DNA from: JACTOJ01 sp032335695
GTDB lineage: Bacteria > Bacillota > Clostridia > Clostridiales > Clostridiaceae
Assembly: GCF_032335695.1 (NCBI RefSeq)
Contig: NZ_JACTOJ010000061.1
Coordinates: 1-5,487, forward strand
Length of the DNA stretch: 5,487 bases
Direction: 5' to 3'
The translations under genes were made by a program, and so were the position numbers. Below, piece by piece: positions 1 through 5,422 of this stretch; within the stretch, counting starts at the first letter, position 1, and each line of letters opens with the position of its first letter. The notes under the pieces were generated by a model that searched no databases, was not told where the DNA came from, and worked only from the letters and a program-made list of their open reading frames with translations.

Positions 1-21
1 TGTAAATTGTTGTCTACTCAT
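1..21 (-). CDS. Start of an unidentified minus-strand gene, cut by the left edge
   Basis: Only the first seven codons are inside the window, reading MSRQQFT on the minus strand. The case for a real gene is its 5' signal set: an ATG at 21-19, a GGAGGG ribosome binding site seven bases upstream, and a promoter-like pair further up (GTGAAA, 17 bases, TATAAT). The product cannot be identified from seven residues. It diverges from the nitroreductase pseudogene to its right. Confidence 0.45.
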
Positions 22-50
22 GTCCAAACCCTCCATCTTTCACTATTTTT

Positions 51-79
51 ATTATATCTTTTATTTTGGATTTTTTCAC
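51..79 (-). promoter_or_regulatory. Probable sigma-A promoter for the left-edge minus-strand gene
   Basis: On the minus strand a perfect TATAAT -10 box (plus 51-56) is preceded by GTGAAA (plus 74-79) with a 17-base spacer. It lies about 30 bases upstream of the putative start codon at 21, with the RBS between. The -35 matches the TTGACA consensus only partly, but the -10 and the spacing are ideal. Confidence 0.5.
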
Positions 80-139
80 TTTCAACTTGTACTATTTATA
101 TTCTAGCACCAGTCAATCGTATATTGTCATTCAGAATGA

Positions 140-598
140 TTGGAACGCTTTAGGGCCTTGCTATATACAGCAGCAAACGGAGGACATGGACTTATTAAAA
201 AGAAGCCCGATGAATCATATCTAAAGAAACTGGAATAACAAATTAAAAAGATACCTGCAAAAGATGAATCACTCACCTTTCAAGCTCCTGTTGCCATTGC
301 CATTTTAAAGGATTCATATACAGAACTCAGAGGATATGAGGACTATGTGACTACAGCTGGTTTTGAAGCAGGATTGGCAGTCGCCAATATGGAACTATTA
401 TCAAATTCAATGGGAATGGGTATTTGCTGTGTTGGTGTTGCACAAATGATTGCGGATAAAAGTAACGATGTTAGAGAATTTCTTGGCATCAAAAATGACC
501 AGAAGTTAATGATGTTGTTGGTCTTAGGTTACCCGGATGAGCAATTAAAATATGTTAGAACAGCACCAAGATTGGATGAAAAAATCCTGTGGAAATAG
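140..598 (+). pseudogene. Nitroreductase-family pseudogene, N-terminus lost, in-frame stop
   Basis: The reading frame open from about 140 to 598 encodes the C-terminal half of an FMN-dependent nitroreductase. Visible family features are APVAIAIL (287-310), the helix FEAGLAVANMELLSNSMGMG (361-420), and the C-terminal strand LVLGYP followed by RTAPR near 522-575. Bases 179-235 read GGHGLIKKKPDESYLKKLE in the same frame and then hit TAA at 236-238, so the frame is interrupted. The N-terminal FMN-phosphate-binding segment, with the usual RRSxRxF motif, is absent, as is any leading ferredoxin domain such as clostridial relatives often carry. No start codon with an RBS is visible; the first possible one in frame after the stop is GTG at 347, inside a conserved helix. 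I call it a 5'-truncated relic. Identity as a nitroreductase is strong; the exact subfamily is not clear. Confidence 0.8.
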
Positions 599-645
599 AA
601 ATGTAACCGAAAACATTTTATAATATTGGGTCTCATCATAATATG

Positions 646-687
646 TCACAGCCACAAAGCCTATCAAACAAGGTTTTGTGGCTGTGA
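646..687. repeat. Long inverted repeat / hairpin, 13-bp perfect arms
   Basis: TCACAGCCACAAA (646-658) is exactly complementary to 675-687. A G-T wobble and an inner CCT/AGG pair extend the stem to about 17 bp around an 8-base loop (663-670). There is no T-run on the 3' side of either strand, so it is not a standard intrinsic terminator for the nitroreductase relic ending at 598. It overlaps the tail of the minus-strand micro-ORF relic at 664-816. It may be a regulatory hairpin left from a mobile element, but its role is unknown. Confidence 0.7.
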
Positions 688-816
688 AAAAGACTTATAG
701 ATTTGTTCAGTCCAATAAAACTGCACAAAATCTGAAGTTCAAATCAATCTTGCCTTTCTTTCATACTTACGCAAGGCGTTTTTAAACCGTATTGTTAAAA
801 ATATCTTCCGCTCCAT
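664..816 (-). pseudogene. Broken minus-strand micro-ORF, possible mobile-element remnant
   Basis: From ATG at 816 the minus strand reads MERKIFLTIRFKNALRKY and continues to 25 residues, rich in Lys and Arg, before TGA at 739-741. The same frame continues after the stop with TSDFVQFYWTEQIYKS and ends at TGA 664-666. The protein-like composition on both sides of the stop suggests a short basic protein interrupted by a nonsense change. No convincing ribosome binding site precedes the ATG. The basic N-terminus resembles small regulators carried by integrative elements, but I do not recognise the family with certainty and give no function. It lies between the nitroreductase relic and the intact minus-strand nitroreductase. 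Confidence 0.35.
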
Positions 817-817
817 A

Positions 818-854
818 CAATAATAAAATGGATAGCTGATTTTTCAACTATCCA
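818..854 (-). terminator. Probable intrinsic terminator of the minus-strand nitroreductase
   Basis: TGGATAGcTGA (829-839) pairs with TCAaCTATCCA (844-854) around a TTTT loop, with one mismatch. Read on the minus strand, the stem is followed by ATTTTATTATT, a T-rich tail. It lies about 80 bases downstream of the nitroreductase stop codon at 932, in the right orientation to end that transcript. The tail is interrupted by A residues, so efficiency is uncertain. Confidence 0.55.
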
Positions 855-931
855 CTTCACCTACTGCGTTATGACTTAACTCTATAATATTTTTCAATCA
901 ACTACGCAAATTTGAAGTTTGTCACGTTATG

Positions 932-1666
932 TTATTCTATGGCAAAAACACCATTCTCCCCCCACTGCCAGCTACCCTGTTTTCGTGAGCCTAGCTCGAA
1001 GTGTAGCTTACCAATGCCAAGGTCGACATCCTGAATTGCCATTATAGCATTCGGCATAGATGCAGTCACGATACCGTTATGCCATCCGAACGTAACTGGT
1101 AGCTCGTTGATACCAGATGGACCGATTATCGAGCACTTTACGCCGTCCATGAACCAGTCAGGGATATTACTAGTATCTGAGTGGATGAGCTGGTCAGGCT
1201 TCTTGTCTCTCTGTCTGTAATTCGAACGAATTAGCCACTGTCTGGTTGGTGTTCTGTTCATCTCATAGCCTAGCATAATTATGCAAGTGAGTACCTCTCC
1301 GGGTTCGGTCTCATAACGCAGAGTTTTCGCGTTGTAGCTGGTGACAGCCCAGCAAGTTGCGAGCCCCAGCTGTGTGGCCAAGAGCACCAGTTGCTCGCCG
1401 TAGTATCCAAGCTGCTCGCGACCGATTTTACTATCCGGTCCTACGCAGGCGATGTAATGATAGACCGTGCCAGCGAATACCGACGGCGCTGTATCAATAG
1501 CCGTCTGCCCAGCGCCTCGTGGCCCGAAGAGCTGGAAGTGAAGATCTGTTTCCTTGTTGATGGCCTCAATGCGCTCGGTGATGCTAACCAACTTCTCTGG
1601 CTCTACCACCTTGTCCGCGTAGGATCGGCAGGAAATTCGCTTTTCTATTGCTTCATAAACGTCCAT
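932..1666 (-). CDS. Nitroreductase family protein (TM-nitroreductase-like)
   Basis: This complete 244-residue protein is a probable cytoplasmic FMN-dependent NAD(P)H oxidoreductase; the substrate cannot be inferred. The N-terminus has the family's flavin-binding opening, EAIEKRISCRSY (residues 5-16). Residues 86-108 (LGYYGEQLVLLATQLGLATCWAV) form the conserved central helix and strand, and EVLTCIIMLGYE (124-135) is the usual cofactor-side strand. The second half (170-228) fits the duplicated layout of the putative TM nitroreductase group (PF14512-like). The ATG at 1666 has an AGGAGG site six bases upstream and a consensus promoter further up. A hairpin with a T-rich tail follows the stop. GC is about 50% in the stretch counted (961-1080) against about 30% in neighbouring genes, and codons such as CTG, GCC and CGC are common. 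Recent horizontal acquisition is the likely explanation. The nitroreductase relic at 140-598 is a different subfamily, not a copy. Confidence 0.88.
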   Translation of the reverse strand: MDVYEAIEKRISCRSYADKVVEPEKLVSITERIEAINKETDLHFQLFGPRGAGQTAIDTAPSVFAGTVYHYIACVGPDSKIGREQLGYYGEQLVLLATQLGLATCWAVTSYNAKTLRYETEPGEVLTCIIMLGYEMNRTPTRQWLIRSNYRQRDKKPDQLIHSDTSNIPDWFMDGVKCSIIGPSGINELPVTFGWHNGIVTASMPNAIMAIQDVDLGIGKLHFELGSRKQGSWQWGENGVFAIE

Positions 1667-1672
1667 GTTAAT

Positions 1673-1722
1673 CCTCCTTTGTATTTTGTTTCTATGTTAC
1701 AATTATATCGTGAAGGTGTCAA
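1673..1722 (-). promoter_or_regulatory. Promoter and RBS of the minus-strand nitroreductase
   Basis: On the minus strand, consensus TTGACA (plus 1717-1722) is followed by a 17-base spacer and TAACAT (plus 1694-1699), then AAAGGAGG (plus 1673-1680) and the ATG at 1666. The -10 box is embedded in AATTGTAACAT (plus 1694-1704), the same 11 bases found in the TetR palindrome at 4515-4528, so it could double as an operator half-site. An alternative TATAAT lies nine bases after the TTGACA, too close to pair with it. Confidence 0.65.
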
Positions 1723-1766
1723 AAATAAAAGAACGATATTTTGATACTAACGGGTTTACTTTAGAG

Positions 1767-1803
1767 GTGCAAAAATACATTGATTTTTGCACTCTTTTAC
1801 TTT
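1767..1803 (+). terminator. Terminator-like hairpin at the left end of the decayed IS
   Basis: GTGCAAAAAT (1767-1776) and ATTTTTGCAC (1783-1792) form a perfect 10-bp stem with a 6-base loop, followed by TCTTTTACTTT. It has the form of a plus-strand intrinsic terminator, although the stem is AT-rich. No intact plus-strand gene lies just upstream, so it may be an insulator at the edge of the insertion sequence or part of its end. Confidence 0.5.
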
Positions 1804-2028
1804 GGCTTAAATCAATGGTTTAATGGTACTTTTTTATAAAAATACACTGAATATGATGAAGATGAAGTCGTAGATATGTTCCTACAAAACATATTAAAAG
1901 ATACTGATTTCGTGGAATGGCACAATAACCGTAGGAGCAAGAAGAAAATTAATAAAATTATATTTGGCATAGAGGATAATAAAGAAGCCTCAAATGACAC
2001 TATTGATGTTAAGGAGGGTTATATTTAA
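1804..2028 (+). pseudogene. Degenerate small ORF preceding the transposase remnant
   Basis: One frame reads LNQWFNGTFL, meets TAA at 1837-1839, then continues KYTEYDEDEVVDMFLQNIL with FVEWHNNRRSKKKINKIIFG further on, and ends at TAA 2026-2028. An ATG at 1876 would give a 50-residue product without an obvious RBS. The frame is the same as that of the first transposase fragment, which starts immediately after the stop. An AAGGAGGG motif at 2011-2018 sits within its 3' end, placed to serve the next ORF. The likely arrangement was a short first ORF translationally coupled to the large transposase. The small protein's function is unknown. Confidence 0.4.
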
Positions 2029-3024
2029 TTTCCTAAACTAAAGGAATTAGCAAATGAAACCTCTTTAGATGTAAGCACTATATGTCCTTATTCCGATAAG
2101 GAATTAGAGCAGATGGATAAAGACTACAAGGCTCTATCCCCTATAGATTTTGGCAAAAAGTATAGATATTTAATATTTTATCATTCTTATCTTACGGAAC
2201 AGTCAAATTCCTTTCCTATTCAAATGAACTACTGCAATAACCCTTTCTGCAAATGGTTTGGTATGCCAAAGATGAATTTTGAAAATATTAAGGGTAAGCC
2301 ACACAGGAGCAGATTGAGGCCGATACAATAAAGTACCATGATTACCACCTATACGTTTTGCAAGGAGGAATGAAAGATTGAGATTTCCTTATGCCCCACA
2401 GACTCCTGTTCCTAATGATGATGAAACTAAATCAGAGTACGAGATAAGGCTGTCCGAGTTTAATAGAAGAAAGGACTACATAGAGGGTATGCACACAAAT
2501 TCAAAATACACATCTATAGCACACTATTGGCTTATTAAAGAAATGATAAACTGCAATAAGATGAACTTCATATCTGATGAAGATAGTTCCATCATAGACA
2601 CTATTATGAGAGTTTTTACACAGTCTATTAAGGATAAGGAATCTCACTACTTCATTTTAAATTAGACAGTAATTTAAGTAAGAAAGAGGCTTATACTCTA
2701 TTTACAGAGGCTAAAAAAGAACTTAATAGATGGGTTAAGGATAATGGAAAGAAAGGATTATCTTCCTTTGATATACAAAAGCAAATAATAGCAGAAGAAT
2801 TAGCATATCACAGCCTTTATGACTATGTAGTTAAAGACGGAAAGAGTTATATATATTCTAACTATAATCCAAGATACGCCCAATATGCTATAACTTTTTT
2901 AAGGATATTTTATAACTTCTGTTGGGCTTTTAGAAGTTGGAATGGTGATGTATTAAATCTTGCACAGAGAATAGGTATTGCCGATAAACAGTTTAACTAC
3001 AATGATATATTATATTTTTCTTAA
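2029..3024 (+). pseudogene. Large IS transposase-like protein, deleted and frameshifted
   Basis: Pieces of one protein lie in order in three frames. Fragment A (2029-2304) reads FPKLKELANETSLDV, then KALSPIDFGKKYRYL and a zinc-finger-like MNYCNNPFCKWFGM, reaching GKPH. Fragment B (2301-2353) reads TQEQIEADTIKYHDYHL. Fragment C (2354-2665) reads RFARRNERLRFPYAPQ and continues to HYFILN before a stop. Fragment D (2662-3024) starts LDSNLSKKEAYTLF and ends in YNPRYAQYAITFLRIFYNFC and AQRIGIADKQF, a typical transposase C-terminus. As I recall this clostridial 'insertion element protein' family, hundreds of residues, including much of the catalytic core, should separate A from B, so a large deletion is likely near 2300. 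B to C and C to D are frameshifts. The expected start near 2026 reads ATT TAA instead of ATG. The gene cannot make an active transposase. IS family assignment is left open. Confidence 0.75.
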
Positions 3025-3044
3025 TTCTTATTTGTTTCATTATA

Positions 3045-3074
3045 TTGGAAAAGACTACAGAATTAGTTTATAAT
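3045..3074 (+). promoter_or_regulatory. Promoter of the methyltransferase gene
   Basis: TTGGAA (3045-3050), an 18-base spacer and a perfect TATAAT (3069-3074) precede the gene, giving a predicted start of transcription near 3081. The promoter begins only 20 bases after the last codon of the decayed transposase, so the gene does not depend on the insertion sequence for expression. Confidence 0.6.
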
Positions 3075-3116
3075 ATATACAATATAAATATGTGCGTAGT
3101 AATGGGGGAGATTCAT

Positions 3117-3785
3117 ATGAATAATAATATTGAGATTGTCAAAAGTTTGTATTCAAGTGAAAGAATTATTAATGAGACTAAGGAAACGCAGTCTTATAAG
3201 AATGGTTTGAAAATATGGGAAAAAGACGTAATATCAAGGTTTTTTCCCGAAGAAGTAACTATTCTTGATATAGGCTGTGGTACAGGTAGAGAAGCATTTA
3301 GCCTGTATGATATGGGTTTTAAAGTTATTGCTACAGATATATCTGAACATAGAATTGAAACAGCAAAGCAATTGGCTTTTGAATCTAAGCGAGATATAGA
3401 ATTTTTACTAACAAATGGTTTAGATTTGCCATTTGAAAGCAATACCTTTGATATAGTTATTATATGGTCACAAACTTTCGGTCTTTTTTATGGTAAAGAA
3501 AATCAACAATATATTTTAAAAGAATGTAATCGGGTCTTGAAGGGTAACGGAATATTTAGCTTTTCTGGACATGATAAAGAATTTATAGAGGCTAAATACC
3601 CTCAATTTCTTGATGGTAAAAAGTTCTTTGCTTATGCAAATACAGATTGTTATTGGGAAGCCTTTACAATAGATGAAATAACAAATTTAGCACAAATAAC
3701 AGGATTTACAGTTATGGAGTGTCAAAGAGGCTTGGTTTATAAAGAAGAAGATGGTTCGATACTTCATTGTCTATGCAAAAAATAA
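3117..3785 (+). CDS. Class I SAM-dependent methyltransferase
   Basis: This is a 222-residue cytoplasmic methyltransferase of the Methyltransf_11/25 type. Motif I, the SAM-binding glycine loop, is ILDIGCGTGREAF (residues 49-61). The acidic residue that usually binds the ribose hydroxyls is D74 in VIATDIS. LPFESNTFDIVII (104-116) is the motif II/III region, and ILKECNRVLKGNGIFSFS (133-150) is the family's post-II helix and strand. The substrate is unknown; nothing in the C-terminus identifies it. I chose ATG 3117 because GGGGGAG sits six bases upstream; in-frame starts further up (3045 TTG, 3090 ATG) lack an RBS, and the first lies in the -35 box. The gene stands alone in its own transcription unit, convergent with the TetR gene and sharing its terminator. 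Its GC is low like the rest of the host, so it fits the background. Confidence 0.9.
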   Translation: MNNNIEIVKSLYSSERIINETKETQSYKNGLKIWEKDVISRFFPEEVTILDIGCGTGREAFSLYDMGFKVIATDISEHRIETAKQLAFESKRDIEFLLTNGLDLPFESNTFDIVIIWSQTFGLFYGKENQQYILKECNRVLKGNGIFSFSGHDKEFIEAKYPQFLDGKKFFAYANTDCYWEAFTIDEITNLAQITGFTVMECQRGLVYKEEDGSILHCLCKK

Positions 3786-3848
3786 GTATACAAGTGTTTA
3801 CTTAATTCATTTTATTCAAATATTGTCCATCAATAACTAAATAAATGT

Positions 3849-3889
3849 AAAAACCTATGCTAAAACTGTTGTTAAAGCATAGGTTTTTT
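3849..3889. terminator. Bidirectional intrinsic terminator between converging genes
   Basis: AAAAACCTATGCT (3849-3861) and AGCATAGGTTTTT (3876-3888) form a perfect 13-bp stem with a 14-base loop. Plus-strand transcripts end in the T-run 3884-3889, serving the methyltransferase. Minus-strand transcripts end in the complementary T-run over 3853-3849, serving the TetR gene. The right arm reaches into the TetR stop codon (3888-3890). Confidence 0.85.
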
Positions 3890-4430
3890 ATGGAGCATTT
3901 ATAATATTACACACAAGTGTCGCCATATCTTCATCACTTTCTTTCATACCATTCTTAGCCCACTTAATTAATAACGTATAAAGCCCTCCTGCTATAAATT
4001 CTACAACATAACTTTTATTTATTGGAGAAAATGATTTTGAGCATACATTTTCCTTGCAAAGTGTATTGAATAATTTAATACATCTCTCAAGGAGCAAACT
4101 AGTTAAATTAGATTTAATTAGATTAGTCATCAATTTTTTATGTTTTCTGAAGTAAGAAAAATATAAGCATATGCTCTCATAGTTATCTATTGCTTCAAAA
4201 TCCAATATTTGGTTAGAGTATTCTTGTAAAAGTTCATCAAGATAAAAACTAATAACATCCTCAATTGCATTGTAATTTCTATAAAAGGCCATTCGTGACA
4301 CACCAGCCTTTTTAGTCATCTCTGTTATAGTGATTTCTTCAAAATTCTTTTGTTCCATTAAAATCATAAGTGATGTAAAGATGCTTTCTTTTGTTATATG
4401 ATTTTGCAAAGTATTATTTTTATTTTCCAT
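3888..4430 (-). CDS. TetR/AcrR family transcriptional regulator
   Basis: This 180-residue protein has the TetR plan: an N-terminal helix (13-29), then a helix-turn-helix over residues 33-54 (ITITEMTKKAGVSRMAFYRNY), and an all-alpha C-terminal ligand and dimer domain. The C-terminal pattern, with YFSYFRKHKKLMTNLIKS (90-107) and EFIAGGLYTLLIKWAKNGM (144-162), resembles the TetR_C_7 (DhaS-like) group. I prefer ATG 4430 to the upstream TTG 4436 because GGGGAG (4440-4445) is nine bases from the ATG and only three from the TTG. It is divergent from the EFR1-type gene, and the shared intergenic region holds a perfect palindrome over its own -35 box. It therefore probably represses itself and the EFR1 gene; the inducing ligand is unknown. 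Its last codon overlaps the shared terminator. Confidence 0.9.
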   Translation of the reverse strand: MENKNNTLQNHITKESIFTSLMILMEQKNFEEITITEMTKKAGVSRMAFYRNYNAIEDVISFYLDELLQEYSNQILDFEAIDNYESICLYFSYFRKHKKLMTNLIKSNLTSLLLERCIKLFNTLCKENVCSKSFSPINKSYVVEFIAGGLYTLLIKWAKNGMKESDEDMATLVCNIINAP

Positions 4431-4471
4431 AAACAATATCTCCCCTTATGTAACATCTGATAGAAATAGCA

Positions 4472-4500
4472 TTGAAATGCGCTATATCTTACAGTATATT
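4472..4500 (+). promoter_or_regulatory. Promoter of the EFR1-type gene
   Basis: TTGAAA (4472-4477), a 17-base spacer and TATATT (4495-4500) make a good sigma-A promoter on the plus strand, with transcription expected to start near 4507. The palindromic operator (4515-4528) begins about eight bases downstream of that point, where a bound repressor would block the polymerase. Confidence 0.65.
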
Positions 4501-4521
4501 ATATTTAAGAGTGAGTTACAA
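4493..4521 (-). promoter_or_regulatory. Divergent promoter of the TetR gene
   Basis: On the minus strand TTGTAA (plus 4516-4521), a 17-base spacer and TATACT (plus 4493-4498) form a plausible promoter reading toward the TetR gene. Its -35 box lies wholly inside the palindrome at 4515-4528, so repressor binding should shut it off. It overlaps the -10 box of the opposing EFR1 promoter. Confidence 0.5.
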
Positions 4522-4528
4522 TTGTAAC
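4515..4528. promoter_or_regulatory. Palindromic operator, probable TetR binding site
   Basis: GTTACAATTGTAAC is a perfect 14-bp palindrome in the region between the divergent TetR and EFR1 genes. Its place over the repressor's -35 box and just downstream of the EFR1 transcription start is the usual layout for a self-regulating TetR site. A 9-bp copy of its right edge, TGTAACATC, occurs at 4523-4531 and again at 4449-4457 in the TetR leader. Binding has not been shown; this is inference from position and symmetry. Confidence 0.65.
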
Positions 4529-4549
4529 ATCAGTATTGAGGAGGAAATT

Positions 4550-5293
4550 ATGAAAATATTATATTTTACAGCAACAGGAAATAATTTATATGTAGCAAAG
4601 AGATTTGGAGATGAGTATTACTCTATTCCTAAGCTAATAAAAGAAGGACGATTTGATTTTGCGGACGAAAAAATCGGTATTGTATTTCCAGTTTATAACA
4701 TTGGTGTTCCTAAAATTGTTGAAGAATTTCTAAGTAAAGTTAGATTAAAAAGTAAATATATTTTTGGAATAGCAACTTATGGAGCCTTTTCTGGGGCAGC
4801 AACAACACACCTTTTAGAAATAGGAAAAAGGAATGGAATAGAATTTTCTTATATTAATGAACTAATTATGGTTGATAATTATCTTCCAGGGTTTGATATG
4901 AATAAGCAGATACAAGGTCAAGCTAAGAAAAATATAGAAGAAAATTTGGACAAAATAATTAAAGACATTGAGGAAGGAAGAAAATATATTAAGAAACATA
5001 CTATTATTAAGGAAGCTCTTAGAGTATTCGCTGATAAATTTTACGATAATGAATTTGAAAAGAATTTCTCAGTAGATAATAATTGCAATGGATGTAAAAC
5101 CTGCGAAAGAGTCTGTCCAGTAAATAATATAAAAGTAGACAAGAAGCCTGTTTTTAATAATAATTGTCAACATTGTTTATCATGTATTCACAATTGTCCA
5201 AAGAGAGCAATAAGCATTAAAAAGGAAAAAAATAAGGTGAGATTTATTAATGAAAACATTACTTTGAAAGAAATAATTGATTCTAACAAATAG
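4550..5293 (+). CDS. EFR1-type flavodoxin / 2x[4Fe-4S] ferredoxin fusion protein
   Basis: This 247-residue cytoplasmic electron-transfer protein joins a flavodoxin-like domain to a ferredoxin tail. The N-terminus has the FMN-phosphate loop FTATGNN (residues 6-12) and the flavodoxin strand IGIVFPVYNIGVP (42-54). ATYGAFSGAA (75-84) is the second flavin-contact loop. The C-terminus has two complete cluster motifs: C179, C182, C185, C189 followed by Pro, and C206, C209, C212, C216 followed by Pro. All eight cysteines are present, so both [4Fe-4S] clusters should form. The architecture matches the EFR1 family, whose members are small redox carriers with uncertain partners. I chose ATG 4550 because GAGGAGG lies seven bases upstream; the longer frame from TTG 4472 begins inside the -35 box. 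Control by the divergent TetR protein is likely. No second gene follows in the operon. Confidence 0.9.
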   Translation: MKILYFTATGNNLYVAKRFGDEYYSIPKLIKEGRFDFADEKIGIVFPVYNIGVPKIVEEFLSKVRLKSKYIFGIATYGAFSGAATTHLLEIGKRNGIEFSYINELIMVDNYLPGFDMNKQIQGQAKKNIEENLDKIIKDIEEGRKYIKKHTIIKEALRVFADKFYDNEFEKNFSVDNNCNGCKTCERVCPVNNIKVDKKPVFNNNCQHCLSCIHNCPKRAISIKKEKNKVRFINENITLKEIIDSNK

Positions 5294-5345
5294 AGGACAG
5301 GAAATCGTAGAAGTATCTTTTATTTTAAGTTCAATTTAATACTAA

Positions 5346-5376
5346 AGGAGAGCCTGTGAAAAAAAGTCTAGAAAAT
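5346..5376 (+). mobile_element. Probable left end of an IS256-type insertion sequence
   Basis: The stretch around AGGAGAGCCTGTGAAAAAAA lies just upstream of the transposase start and has the GA-rich beginning and A-run often seen in IS256-family terminal repeats. The exact tip and any target duplication cannot be set because the right end is outside the window. Bases 5294-5345, between the EFR1 stop and this point, hold no recognisable gene or terminator. Confidence 0.4.
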
Positions 5377-5415
5377 CAGCTTTCTATGATAAAATAAAAA
5401 TATCATAGGAGGCTG
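5377..5415 (+). promoter_or_regulatory. RBS-sequestering hairpin of the IS256-type transposase
   Basis: CTATGATA (5384-5391) pairs perfectly with TATCATAG (5401-5408) across a nine-base A-rich loop. CAGC (5377-5380) pairs with GCTG (5412-5415) after a 3x3 internal loop. The ribosome binding site AGGAGG (5407-5412) is therefore held in or beside the stem whenever the transcript includes the left arm. This fits a known insertion-sequence strategy that blocks transposase translation from transcripts entering from outside. Confidence 0.6.
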
Positions 5416-5422
5416 TTTTATT

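Noticed and set aside
860..930. Scattered short repeats resembling GAAGTT near 734 and 916
   Set aside because: They are too short and imperfect in AT-rich DNA to count as attachment sites or element ends.
1391..1744. 117-residue plus-strand open frame
   Set aside because: It is antisense to the well-supported nitroreductase, has no family features, and runs through that gene's RBS and promoter.
1812..2000. 62-residue minus-strand open frame rich in Leu and Ser
   Set aside because: It is antisense to the small ORF of the decayed IS; its hydrophobic look comes from reading AT-rich Lys/Asn codons backwards, and no RBS is seen.
2113..2331. Separate small zinc-finger protein
   Set aside because: The CNNPFC motif and flanking text continue in frame upstream to 2029 and belong to the transposase N-terminal piece; the ATG at 2113 has no proper RBS.
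3045..3116. Longer N-terminus for the methyltransferase starting at TTG 3045
   Set aside because: The TTG is part of the -35 box, and the strong RBS points to ATG 3117.
3194..3442. 82-residue minus-strand open frame
   Set aside because: It lies opposite the SAM-binding part of the methyltransferase, which is clearly the coding strand.
4472..4549. Longer N-terminus for the EFR1 protein starting at TTG 4472
   Set aside because: It would start in the -35 box and translate the operator; the FMN loop belongs right after ATG 4550, as in flavodoxins.
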